A DNA stretch of 11,707 nt from an uncultured Limosilactobacillus sp. (GTDB taxonomy: Bacteria > Bacillota > Bacilli > Lactobacillales > Lactobacillaceae). Numbering within the stretch: position 1 is the first letter of the stretch; the number at the start of each line of letters is the position of its first letter. Positions 1-7,300 of the stretch are shown here, piece by piece. The stretch is taken from positions 1 through 11,707 of the forward strand of contig NZ_CAKPXS010000051.1 in NCBI RefSeq assembly GCF_934202235.1, written 5' to 3'. A program made the translations under genes and the position numbers. The notes beneath the pieces are model-generated. The model was not told the origin of the DNA and searched no databases. It was given only the letters and a program-made list of their open reading frames with translations.

Positions 1-750
1 CTCAAGGAGGACGTCAAGACGCCACATGAAACAGCGGTACTGAACAACATCCAGTTTATGGAGTCGGTTCACGCTAAGTCCTACTCGACCATCTTTTCTA
101 CTTTGAACTCCGCCGAAGAAATCCGTGAAATCTTCCAGTGGTCAGATTCTGAAGAATTCCTGCAGAATAAGGCCGTTCGGATCGCCAACCTTTACCTGGA
201 TGACAGCGTTAACCCATTGAAAAAAAAGATTGCCAACGTCTTTTTGGAAACCTTCCTCTTCTACTCTGGTTTCTACACCCCACTCTACTACCTGGGTCAC
301 AACCAGCTAAACAACGTTGCCGAGATCATTAAGCTGATCCTGCGGGACGAAAGTGTTCACGGGACGTACATCGGCTACAAGTTCCAGGTGGGGATGCACG
401 ACCTGACGGAAAAGCAACAACAGGACATGAAGGACTGGATGTATGACTTCCTCTATGAGTTGTACGATAACGAAGAAAAGTACACTCACACCCTCTACGA
501 TACTGTTGGCTGGACCGATGATGTCCTGACCTTTATCCGTTACAACGCCAACAAGGCGCTGATGAACCTCGGCCAGGAACCACTCTTCCCAGATACTAGT
601 TCTGACGTTAACCCCGTTGTCATGAACGGGATTTCCACAACCACTTCCAACCACGACTTCTTTAGTCAGGTTGGGAATGGTTACCGCCTCGGCGCTGTGG
701 AAGCCATGCACGATAATGACTACCATGTTAAGGATCCGAACGAAAAGTAA
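1..750 (+). CDS. nrdF: Class Ib ribonucleotide reductase beta subunit, 5' truncated by window edge
   Basis: NrdF holds the dinuclear metal site and tyrosyl radical that drive reduction of ribonucleotides to deoxyribonucleotides by the partner NrdE in the cytoplasm. The frame is open from base 1, so the first methionine (base 58) is internal; 249 C-terminal residues are visible, against about 320 for the family, so about 70 N-terminal residues lie outside. Seen directly: MESVHAKSY, which supplies a metal-ligand Glu and His and, seven residues after the Glu, the radical Tyr (E98/H101/Y105 in E. coli NrdF); a Glu in NVFLETF (E158 equivalent); and RDESVHGTY (E192/H195 equivalents). The first Asp ligand is off the window. 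The C-terminal tail, expected to dock NrdE, is present. nrdH/nrdE are the usual upstream partners but cannot be seen. A terminator follows 16 bases after the stop, so nrdF is the last gene of its transcript. Confidence 0.96.
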   Translation, partial: LKEDVKTPHETAVLNNIQFMESVHAKSYSTIFSTLNSAEEIREIFQWSDSEEFLQNKAVRIANLYLDDSVNPLKKKIANVFLETFLFYSGFYTPLYYLGHNQLNNVAEIIKLILRDESVHGTYIGYKFQVGMHDLTEKQQQDMKDWMYDFLYELYDNEEKYTHTLYDTVGWTDDVLTFIRYNANKALMNLGQEPLFPDTSSDVNPVVMNGISTTTSNHDFFSQVGNGYRLGAVEAMHDNDYHVKDPNEK

Positions 751-766
751 TAAATACTTCACTAGA

Positions 767-792
767 CCGGTGTTAACGCACCGGCCTTTTTT
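767..792 (+). terminator. Rho-independent terminator after nrdF
   Basis: A 6-bp perfect stem (CCGGTG at 767-772 with CACCGG at 779-784), six-base loop, two C's, then six T's (787-792). It ends the nrdF transcript before the promoter of the next gene. Confidence 0.85.
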
Positions 793-795
793 AGC

Positions 796-825
796 TAGAC
801 AACGCTTTGATTCCTCCTTTATACT
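796..825 (+). promoter_or_regulatory. Sigma-A-type promoter for the UPF0340 gene
   Basis: A -35 box TAGACA (796-801, 5/6 match) and -10 box TATACT (820-825, 5/6 match) are separated by 18 bases. The pair lies directly after the nrdF terminator and about 20 bases before the start codon at 846, so the next gene has its own transcription start with a very short leader. Confidence 0.6.
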
Positions 826-845
826 AGGAAGAAAGGGGTGAAACA

Positions 846-1412
846 ATGACAGTAGAACTTGCAAAAGTTAAGGAGCAGGTTGCTCAAGGGGCTCAGGAGT
901 TACTTGAGCAGGCTCACCTTCAACAGGGCGATATTTTCGTTCTTGGCATCTCCACCAGCGCCATTGCTGGAGCCAAAATGGCCAGTGCACCGTCCGCCGA
1001 AATTGGCAAGGCAGTCGTCGATACACTCTATGACCTCCTCCATCCCCAAGGGATTGAGTTGGCTGTCGAGGGCTGTGTTGAAATCAACCGCGCCCTAACT
1101 GTTGAACGGCGCGTTGCCGAAAAACATCACTTGGAAATCGTAACGGTTTACCCGTCGATGAACGCCAGTGGTGCCGCGCAAATTGCAGCCTTCCAGCGCT
1201 TTGACGACCCGGTTGAAGTCGAACATATTACCGCAAATGCTGGGATGGACATCGGCGATTGTGACATTGGCATGCACATTCAGTTTGTCCAAATTCCGGT
1301 TCGAACGTCCGTCGCGACGGTGGGCGCCGCCCATACCCGTTACTTGCGTTGTCGGCCGAAATTAATCGGTGGTGCTCGCGCCAAGTATAGCTGGGACCCA
1401 TTTAAAGCATAA
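846..1412 (+). CDS. UPF0340 (YwlG/TIGR01440) family protein, unknown function
   Basis: A 188-residue soluble protein with no signal peptide or membrane segment, close to the ~180 residues usual for the family. It is recognisable from the conserved blocks: GISTSAIAGAKM near residue 34, an EGCVEINRALTVERR block near 75, an EHITANAGMDIGDCDIGMH block near 127 and RPKLIGGARA near the C-terminus. These blocks are rich in small, acidic and basic polar residues and suggest a ligand or catalytic site, but I know of no established reaction for this family. The start is set by GAAAGGGGTG ending 5 bases before ATG. The gene has its own promoter and is flanked by terminators on both sides, so it is probably a single-gene transcript. 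In Bacillus the homologue ywlG lies near ywlF and glyA; that context is absent here. Confidence 0.9.
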   Translation: MTVELAKVKEQVAQGAQELLEQAHLQQGDIFVLGISTSAIAGAKMASAPSAEIGKAVVDTLYDLLHPQGIELAVEGCVEINRALTVERRVAEKHHLEIVTVYPSMNASGAAQIAAFQRFDDPVEVEHITANAGMDIGDCDIGMHIQFVQIPVRTSVATVGAAHTRYLRCRPKLIGGARAKYSWDPFKA

Positions 1413-1459
1413 AAAATAAATAAGCAAGGCAGTGAGCGTGGTTGCTCACTGCCTTGCTT
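1411..1459. terminator. Bidirectional terminator between converging genes
   Basis: A perfect 16-bp stem (1422-1437 with 1444-1459) with a six-base loop. The A-rich stretch at 1411-1421 becomes a long T-rich tract on the minus strand, making a strong terminator for the minus-strand genes arriving from the right. On the plus strand the stem is followed only by a short, broken T run, so termination of the UPF0340 gene should be weaker. Confidence 0.88.
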
Positions 1460-1475
1460 TGCTTCTCGGTTACCC

Positions 1476-2114
1476 CTACTTCTTCTCTTGCTTACTGTCC
1501 TTCTCCTCAGTTGGTTCCTGGTAAACGTCAGAGTAGTCGGCATTAACTGACGCACTGGCAAGGGCGTCCAGGTCAACCTTCGTGTTCGGGTCGCCATAAA
1601 CCGTTTCCGTCCCGCTCAGTTGCCCATCATTACTACCATCCTTGATGGCTGCCGGAATATGGATCCGGGCCGAAATCTTATTGGCATCCAGCCGCCAAAC
1701 AGCCACCTTGCCGAGCATTTTATCAGTATACTGCGGGTGGTTTTTGATGTAATGGTCCGTCATCACTTCTAGTCCGTGGATCATTTCGGCGTGGTCCGTC
1801 ACCTTCGTAACAATCCCCTGCCCAATGACACTCTTAAACTTCGCACTGTAGTGGAACGGTTTTGGCACCAGCATGAATTCCTGACCACCGTCCAGTTCAA
1901 AACCAACATGTGGATCAGCGGCCAGCAAACGGCCCGTCGTATGCGAATCATCGCCATGGAACCAGAAGGTATACTGCCCATCGACTTCTTCGTAACCAAA
2001 ATGAACCGGCGTCTGATAAATGCTTTCACCGTCGTGCATCCCAATTACCAGAACTTCCATCTCATCCAATACCTGACTAATATGTTCATGATCAAAGTAT
2101 GTATCTGCTTTCAT
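1476..2114 (-). CDS. Pyridoxamine 5'-phosphate oxidase-like split-barrel protein
   Basis: 212 residues. The N-terminal ~160 residues look like the FMN-binding split barrel of the PNPOx-like / NimA-like superfamily: a strand pair reading EVLVIGMHDGESIYQTPVHF, then YTFWFHGDDSHTTGRLLAADP, FEL and KSVIGQGIVTKVTD. This pattern fits flavin-binding reductases/oxidases and 5-nitroimidazole-resistance-type proteins. The true substrate cannot be read from sequence. The last ~50 residues are low-complexity, acidic then lysine-rich (ending in EEKDSKQEKK), and are likely disordered. I chose the ATG at 2114-2112: AAGGGAG lies 9 bases upstream, whereas the in-frame TTG three codons earlier touches that site and cannot use it. 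The gene follows the kinase gene by 58 bases with no terminator between, so co-transcription is likely. It ends at the bidirectional terminator. Confidence 0.75.
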   Translation of the reverse strand: MKADTYFDHEHISQVLDEMEVLVIGMHDGESIYQTPVHFGYEEVDGQYTFWFHGDDSHTTGRLLAADPHVGFELDGGQEFMLVPKPFHYSAKFKSVIGQGIVTKVTDHAEMIHGLEVMTDHYIKNHPQYTDKMLGKVAVWRLDANKISARIHIPAAIKDGSNDGQLSGTETVYGDPNTKVDLDALASASVNADYSDVYQEPTEEKDSKQEKK

Positions 2115-2123
2115 GACTAACAA

Positions 2124-2130
2124 CTCCCTT
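2124..2130 (-). promoter_or_regulatory. Ribosome binding site that fixes the start of the split-barrel gene
   Basis: AAGGGAG on the minus strand ends immediately before an in-frame TTG (2123) but 9 bases before ATG (2114). Normal spacing supports the ATG. Confidence 0.75.
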
Positions 2131-2172
2131 AAAATAATGGTTTATATCACTATTTTACCAAAAAACACTATC

Positions 2173-2979
2173 CTAATCATCACATTGTCGCCAGCTTTGA
2201 CCGGCCCAGTGGTTGAGCGGACCAAAATGCTGCCCAATCCCCAGCGGCTTTTTGATGGCGGCGACAACAAAATCATTGGCCTGCTCAATCGCTGTTAAAA
2301 CCGGCTGGCCCTTCGCCAGTTCAGCCGCGATAATCGCCGAAAAAGTATCCCCTGCACCATTGGCCTTTTTAGCTTTCACAAACTCGTTGTTGATCCAAAA
2401 ACTTTGACCATCAGCTAATAATACTAAACTAGAAATGACTGGCTCCTGGTCTCCTGTCGGGTGCTTGCCCTTAATCACCACGTTAGCAGCGCCTATCTGC
2501 TGTATTTGGTAAGCAGCCGTTAGCAAGTCTTCAGGAGTGGACAGCTGATGGTCAACCAGCACCTGCGCTTCAAGAAAGTTTGGTGTGATCACCGTCGCCT
2601 TTGGCAATAATTGCTGGCAAAAGACAGTGAGTGCTGCTTGATCCAGAAGGTGGTCGCCCTGTTTCGTGATAATCACCGGGTCAACAACCAGTGGAACCCC
2701 ACCCGGACAACGATCAACAACCGCCTTAACAATCTCACCGTTGGCCATCATCCCGGTTTTGACCGCAGCGATCGGAAAATCTCTCAATGCAGTCAGTTCA
2801 GCTTCCACAAAGTCAACCGGCATGGTCTGAGCAGCCGTGATCCTCGTTGCATTTTCCGCCACTGCCGCTGTGAGGATCCCGTGACCATATACTCCATCAG
2901 CAAAAAAAGCGTGCAGGTCCGCCGCCAGTCCCGCGCTCCCGTTGGAATCCAAACCGGCAAGGGTTGCCACCTGTTTCAT
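2173..2979 (-). CDS. PfkB-fold pyridoxine/hydroxymethylpyrimidine kinase (PdxK/ThiD type)
   Basis: 268 residues, the normal size for the ThiD/PdxK branch of the ribokinase superfamily, which phosphorylates the hydroxymethyl group of pyridoxine-type vitamers or of HMP (thiamine pathway) with ATP. Seen: the N-terminal AGLDSNGSAGLAADLHAF block (residues 8-25, compare AGSDSSGGAGIQADLK), VDPVI near 99-103, ITPNFLEA near 131-138 (nucleotide-site region) and NGAGDTFSA at 207-215 with candidate catalytic Asp211. The C-terminal part (FVVAAIKKPLGIGQHFGP) resembles Bacillus PdxK (YwdB). The TAQNT segment common in ThiD is not present; the region reads VAENATRI. I therefore lean to a pyridoxine-type kinase, but many annotations would call it thiD. 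ATG at 2979 is chosen because GAGGAGG lies 9 bases upstream; an in-frame GTG three codons earlier abuts that site. It is the first gene of a probable pair with the split-barrel protein. Confidence 0.82.
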   Translation of the reverse strand: MKQVATLAGLDSNGSAGLAADLHAFFADGVYGHGILTAAVAENATRITAAQTMPVDFVEAELTALRDFPIAAVKTGMMANGEIVKAVVDRCPGGVPLVVDPVIITKQGDHLLDQAALTVFCQQLLPKATVITPNFLEAQVLVDHQLSTPEDLLTAAYQIQQIGAANVVIKGKHPTGDQEPVISSLVLLADGQSFWINNEFVKAKKANGAGDTFSAIIAAELAKGQPVLTAIEQANDFVVAAIKKPLGIGQHFGPLNHWAGQSWRQCDD

Positions 2980-2988
2980 CGTCAACAC

Positions 2989-2995
2989 CCTCCTC
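2989..2995 (-). promoter_or_regulatory. Ribosome binding site that fixes the start of the kinase gene
   Basis: GAGGAGG on the minus strand abuts the in-frame GTG at 2988, lies 3 bases before TTG at 2985 and 9 bases before ATG at 2979. The ATG is the best-spaced start. I found no convincing -35/-10 pair in the ~50 bases between this site and the rplL terminator. Confidence 0.75.
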
Positions 2996-3051
2996 GTTGA
3001 TCATAATTTTAAGATATCATATCCTCGCTTCCTTTGCAGGATTAACGAGCC

Positions 3052-3089
3052 AAAACAAAAAACCGCATGAGTGTAACACTCACACGGTT
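3052..3089 (-). terminator. Rho-independent terminator after rplL
   Basis: Read on the minus strand, a 13-bp stem with two G-T wobbles (arms 3077-3089 and 3061-3073), loop TTA, then six T's, G and four T's (down to 3052). It ends the rplJ-rplL transcript about 70 bases before the kinase start. Confidence 0.9.
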
Positions 3090-3115
3090 CGAAAAGTAGT
3101 TAATTGCCAGCCTGA

Positions 3116-3481
3116 TTACTTCAGGGTAACAGTAGCACCGGCAGCTTCCAGCTTTTCCTTGATGTCGTTTGCTTCGTCTTCCTTGACGTCTTCCTTAACA
3201 GCCTTAGGAGCACCGTCAACGAGGGCCTTAGCATCCTTCAGGCCAAGACCAGTGATGTCCTTAACGGCCTTGATAACCTTAACCTTAGCTTGGCCAGGTT
3301 CAGTCAGTTCAACAGTGAAGCTGTCCTTAGCAGCAGCGTCACCACCGGCAGCACCGGCAACTGCAACTGGAGCAGCTGCAGAAACGTCAAATTCGTCTTC
3401 GATAGCCTTAACCAGGTCGTTAAGGTCAGAGATTGAAGCTTCCTTCAGGGAAGCAATAATAGCATCTTTATCAAAAGCCAT
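3116..3481 (-). CDS. rplL: 50S ribosomal protein L7/L12
   Basis: 121 residues, the normal length. L7/L12 forms the flexible stalk of the large ribosomal subunit as dimers bound to L10, and recruits and activates the translational GTPases (EF-Tu, EF-G, IF2). The helical N-terminal dimerisation domain (about 1-32) is followed by an Ala/Gly/Pro-rich hinge (about 34-52) and the conserved C-terminal factor-binding domain, with KVKVIKAVKDITGLGLKDAK and a C-terminal KEKLEAAGATVTLK. GGAGGAAAA lies just upstream of the ATG. rplL follows rplJ by 74 bases in the same transcript. Its own strong ribosome binding site fits the need for several L7/L12 copies per L10. Confidence 0.99.
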   Translation of the reverse strand: MAFDKDAIIASLKEASISDLNDLVKAIEDEFDVSAAAPVAVAGAAGGDAAAKDSFTVELTEPGQAKVKVIKAVKDITGLGLKDAKALVDGAPKAVKEDVKEDEANDIKEKLEAAGATVTLK

Positions 3482-3555
3482 GTTAATTTTCCTCCAATGT
3501 TATTGGTTTATTGTTTTTGATTTGGTTAAATCCAAGGTAAAAACTAATGACCAGC

Positions 3556-4056
3556 TTATGCGGCTTCGTTTTCCTTGTCGGCAACCGCCTTGACGGCCCG
3601 TGCGATCTTCCGCATTGGGTCGGACAGTGCAGATGCAAGCATGGAAAGCAGTTCGTCGCGGCTTGGCATCGTTGCAAAGGTGTTGATTTCGTCGAGAGTC
3701 TTAACATCCTTTTCGATGAACCCACCCTTGATGGACAGTTGGTCGTGGTCGTCAGCAAACTTCTTCAGAATCTTTGCTGGAGCGATTGGGTCTTCATCAG
3801 AGAAGGCCACGGCAGTAGGGCCAACGAAAGTATCCCGCAGGTCTTCGTAGCCAGTGCCTTCAACAGCCCGGTCCAGAACCTTGTTCTTGATAACGTGCAT
3901 GTGCACATCGGCATCACGCAGTTGCTTACGTAAATCGGTAACTTCGGCAACTGACAAACCACGGTAGTCAACGACAATCGCTGATTCAGCGTTGTTCAGC
4001 AGTTCAACCGTTTGCTTAACGATTTCCGCCTTTTTAGCAATAGCAGCTTCACTCAT
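3556..4056 (-). CDS. rplJ: 50S ribosomal protein L10
   Basis: 166 residues, normal for the family. L10 anchors L7/L12 dimers to 23S rRNA at the stalk base, and the L10-L12 complex also represses its own operon by binding the leader RNA. Seen: the N-terminal rRNA-binding region with KKAEIVKQTVELLNNAESAIVVDYRGLSV, a VIKNKVLDRAVEGTGY block, a GPTAVAFSDEDP block, and a C-terminal helix (from about 130) that ends in KAVADKENEAA and carries the L12 dimers. The ATG at 4056 is chosen because AGGAGG lies 8 bases upstream; an in-frame GTG at 4065 overlaps this site and is unlikely to be used. The gene lies just downstream of the L10 leader RNA and begins the rplJ-rplL transcript. rplK/rplA, often upstream in Firmicutes, are not here. 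Confidence 0.98.
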   Translation of the reverse strand: MSEAAIAKKAEIVKQTVELLNNAESAIVVDYRGLSVAEVTDLRKQLRDADVHMHVIKNKVLDRAVEGTGYEDLRDTFVGPTAVAFSDEDPIAPAKILKKFADDHDQLSIKGGFIEKDVKTLDEINTFATMPSRDELLSMLASALSDPMRKIARAVKAVADKENEAA

Positions 4057-4064
4057 TGATTTCA

Positions 4065-4070
4065 CCTCCT
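4065..4070 (-). promoter_or_regulatory. Ribosome binding site that fixes the rplJ start
   Basis: AGGAGG on the minus strand lies 8 bases before ATG (4056). The upstream in-frame GTG (4065-4063) includes the last G of this site, so it cannot be the start. Confidence 0.85.
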
Positions 4071-4094
4071 GAACACAAATTGAAGATTAGGATT

Positions 4095-4124
4095 AAAAAA
4101 TCCCTATGACCGCAGACATAGAGA
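4095..4124 (-). terminator. Attenuator-like terminator in the rplJ leader
   Basis: Read on the minus strand, TCTCTATG (4124-4117), loop of 8, CATAGGGA (4108-4101): 8 pairs with one G-T wobble, directly followed by six T's (4100-4095). It lies between the L10-binding leader and the rplJ start, where it would stop transcription when L10-L12 is in excess. Confidence 0.75.
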
Positions 4125-4193
4125 AGGAATTTTATTCTTCCTCGGCAGGCAGAAGATTAAGGCTTTCGCCACCTGAGTCTTAGGCAGAGTCAT
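4125..4193 (-). ncRNA. Ribosomal protein L10 leader RNA
   Basis: Read on the minus strand, the transcript has CTGCCTAAGACTCAGG, a perfect GGC-GAAA-GCC hairpin with a GNRA loop (4170-4161), then TAATCTTCTGCCTGCCGAGG ending at 4142. The spacing and the terminal CTGCCTGCCGAGG match the Firmicutes L10 leader pattern known from Bacillus (Rfam L10_leader family, from memory). The known role is binding of the L10(L12)4 complex to lower rplJ-rplL expression. The downstream terminator hairpin at 4095-4124 suggests control at the level of transcription. Exact 5' and 3' limits are approximate. Confidence 0.85.
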
Positions 4194-4211
4194 ATTTAAA
4201 TCAACTACTAG

Positions 4212-4240
4212 ACTTTACCATATTCTCTGGCTGCTGACAA
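4212..4240 (-). promoter_or_regulatory. Promoter of the rplJ-rplL operon
   Basis: Read on the minus strand, -35 TTGTCA (4240-4235, 5/6 match) and -10 TAAAGT (4217-4212, 4/6 match) with a 17-base spacer. Transcription would start near 4205, just before the L10 leader. The -35 box lies only a few bases from the carB terminator. Confidence 0.6.
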
Positions 4241-4243
4241 GGG

Positions 4244-4291
4244 AAAATAAAAAGGAATTCGCTCTTCCCTTCAAGAAAAGCAGAATTCCTT
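4244..4291 (-). terminator. Terminator of the pyr operon after carB
   Basis: Read on the minus strand, arms AAGGAATTC (4291-4283) and GAATTCCTT (4260-4252) enclose a partly paired 22-base inner segment, followed by a T-rich tract (4253-4244). It lies 24 bases after the carB stop and isolates the pyr operon from rplJ-rplL. Confidence 0.85.
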
Positions 4292-4315
4292 ATTTTGTTC
4301 AGTTTATCTGACAAT

Positions 4316-7300
4316 TTATTGTTTTTCACCACGGTTGGTTTGGACCGGGTGAACGTAGAATGACCGTGATTCTAAGGCCTTCAGCAACGCATCAACCGTA
4401 TCCAACGCCGTTAGCAACGGCACGTTGTAGGAAATCGCAACCTGGCGAATGATGAAGCCGTCTGACGTCTTTTCGAGGTCGTGCCCCATCGTGTTAATTA
4501 CCAAGTCGACCTTGCCATCTTCGATCACCTGCAAAATATTGTGGTCGGCCTTTGGGTCTTCATGGACCTTTGTCACGACTTCCACGTGCAGGCCGTGATC
4601 CCGCAGGAACTTAGCCGTCCCCGCAGTCGCCATGATCCGGTAACCAATGGTAGCAAAGCGCTTGGCCAACGGCAAAATCTGCTGTTTATCATTATCTTCG
4701 ATGGTCAGCAGCACTGTCCCGTTATCCGGAATTTGCATCTTAGCACCGGCAAAGGCCTTCATCAGCGCCTTTTGGAAGGTCTGGTCAGCACCCATCACTT
4801 CACCAGTCGACTTCATTTCTGGTCCTAAGTAGGAGTCAACGTCGGCTAGCTTATTGAAACTGAAGACTGGCGCCTTGACGTAAACATTATCCGGTTCTGG
4901 TGCCAGGCCATTCGGGTACCCTTGCGCAGCCAGCGATTGTCCCAGGATAACCCGGGTCGCCACCTGGGCCATTTCAATCCCGGTAATCTTACTTAAGAAC
5001 GGCACTGTCCGACTTGCCCGTGGGTTAACTTCCAGGATATAAACCTGACCGTGACTAACAATGAACTGGATGTTCATAATCCCAATACACTTGAGGGCAA
5101 TCGCCAGTTTGCTGGTAGCGTCGACAATCTGTTGCTTGACGTCGGCACTCAGTGTTTGCGACGGGTAAACCGCCATTGAGTCACCAGAGTGAACCCCGGC
5201 ATGCTCAATGTGTTCCATAATTCCGGGCAGCAATACCCGCTGACCATCGCAGATGGCGTCCACTTCACACTCGGTCCCGTCAAGGTAAGAGTCAATCAAG
5301 ATCGGGTGGTCAGTCGCAATGTTGGCATTCTCCGTCAAGTACTCGTCCAATTCGGCGTCGTTGTAGACGATTTCCATCGCCTTGCCACCGAGAACGTATG
5401 ATGGCCGAACGAGTACCGGGTAGCCAATCTGGTGGGCAGCATCGACGACCCCCTGGTGGGTGGTGGCAGTCAAACCAACCGGCTGGTGGAGGTGCAGCCG
5501 TTTAATGGTCTCATCAAATTCTTCACGGTCCTCGGCCTTATCAAGGTCATCGACCGTCGTTCCCAGAATCTTAACGCCATGGGCATGAAGCCCCGCTGCT
5601 AGGTTGATCGCCGTTTGACCACCAAACTGGACAATCACCCCTAGTGGTTTTTCAATGTCAATAACGTTGAGGACGTCTTCCAACGTTAATGGTTCGAAGT
5701 ACAGTTTATCTGAAATGGAGAAGTCCGTCGAAACCGTTTCGGGGTTGGAGTTGATGACAATCGCCTTATAGCCCAACCGTTGAATGGCCCGGACACTGTG
5801 AACGGTGGCGTAGTCAAACTCCACCCCCTGTCCAATCCGGATGGGGCCAGAACCGATTACCAGCACGGACTTGTCAGATAGTTGCTGACTTTCGTTTTCC
5901 CGGTCATAGGTACTGTACATGTAAGGCGTTTGTGATTCAAATTCGGCCGCACAAGTATCGACCATCTTGTAAACTGGCGCTAATTGGTGCTGGAGCCGGA
6001 AATTGCGAACATCATCGGCCGTCTGCTGCCAAAGGTTGGCGATCGTCTGGTCACTAAAGCCATAGCGCTTCGCCTGCTTCAGTACGGCGAGGTCGTTCGG
6101 ACTAGCAGCAATGGTCTTTTCCAGCTTAACCAGGTGGTCAATAATATCCAGGAAGTAAGGAGTAATCTTAGTGAGCTCATGGACTGTGTCCAGGGAGTAG
6201 CCACGGCGAAAGGCTTCTGCCAGGTAGAAGAGTCGATCATCTTGAGCATGAACCAGCTTTTCTTCGAGGTCGGCATCGGAAGCGGTGTGTGCAACTGGTG
6301 AAAAGAGGTCTTTGACGTCAATTTCCAGTGAGCGAACCGCCTTTTGCAATGCTTCTTCAGCACTGCGACCGATGGCCATCACTTCACCCGTCGCCTTCAT
6401 CTGACTACCCAGCCGCCGGTCAGCCCGGGTAAACTTGTCAAACGGCCAGCGAGGAATCTTGCAGACAACATAGTCCAGGGCTGGTTCGAACTCCGCATAA
6501 GTCGTCCCGGTAACGGGGTTCTTAATTTCGTCGAGCGTTAACCCAACCGCAATCTTGGCCGCCATTTTGGCAATCGGGTAGCCAGTTGCCTTTGATGCTA
6601 ATGCGGAAGAACGGGATACCCGGGGGTTGACTTCAATGACGTCATAGTGGTAGCTGTTCGGGTCCAGCGCTAGCTGCACGTTGCAGCCCCCTTCAATCTT
6701 GAGCGCCCGGATTAACTTTAATGCACAGTCACGAAGCATCTGATATTCACGGTCAGACAAGGTCTGTGATGGCGAGAAGACGATGGAGTCACCAGTGTGA
6801 ATCCCCACCGGATCAAAGTTTTCCATGCAGCAAACCACCATCGCGTTGTCATTGGCGTCGCGCATAACTTCGAATTCAATTTCCTTGTAACCGGCAATTG
6901 ACTTTTCAATCAAACACTGCGTTGCCGGGGACAAGTCCAGCCCGTTTTCAGCAATCCGGGATAGTTCTGCCTTATTCTTGCAGATCCCACCACCAGTGCC
7001 GCCCATCGTGAACGCCGGACGGACGATAACCGGATAGCCAATCTGGTCGGCAAAGGCCAGTGCATCGTCCACGGTGGTAACCGTCTTGGAGGCTGGTACT
7101 GGCTCACCCAGTTTTAACATCAGTTCCTTGAACTTTTCACGGTCCTCCGCCTCATCAATCGAGTACAGTTTGGTCCCCAGTAGTTCAATTCCCAATTCGT
7201 TGAGAATTCCTGACTTCGAGAGTGAGACTGCTAGGTTCAACCCAATCTGGCCACCTAACGTCGGCAAGATTGCGTCCGGATACTCTTGACGGAGAATTCG

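Noticed and set aside
307..864. A 185-codon open frame on the minus strand opposite nrdF and its intergenic region
   Set aside because: It lies antisense to nrdF with its conserved metal-ligand motifs, crosses the nrdF terminator, has no ribosome binding site of note and resembles no family I know.
2131..2172. A possible separate promoter (TATAAA-like) before the split-barrel gene
   Set aside because: A TATAAA box is present on the minus strand, but no -35 match lies 16-18 bases away. AT-rich intergenic sequence explains it.
2964..3593. A 209-codon open frame on the plus strand over rplL
   Set aside because: It is the mirror of rplL and the kinase start. Its Ala/Ser-rich content is the antisense of the L7/L12 hinge, and it crosses the rplL terminator.
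3547..3933. A 128-codon open frame on the plus strand over rplJ
   Set aside because: It is antisense to the well-conserved L10 gene and has no upstream signals or recognisable domain.
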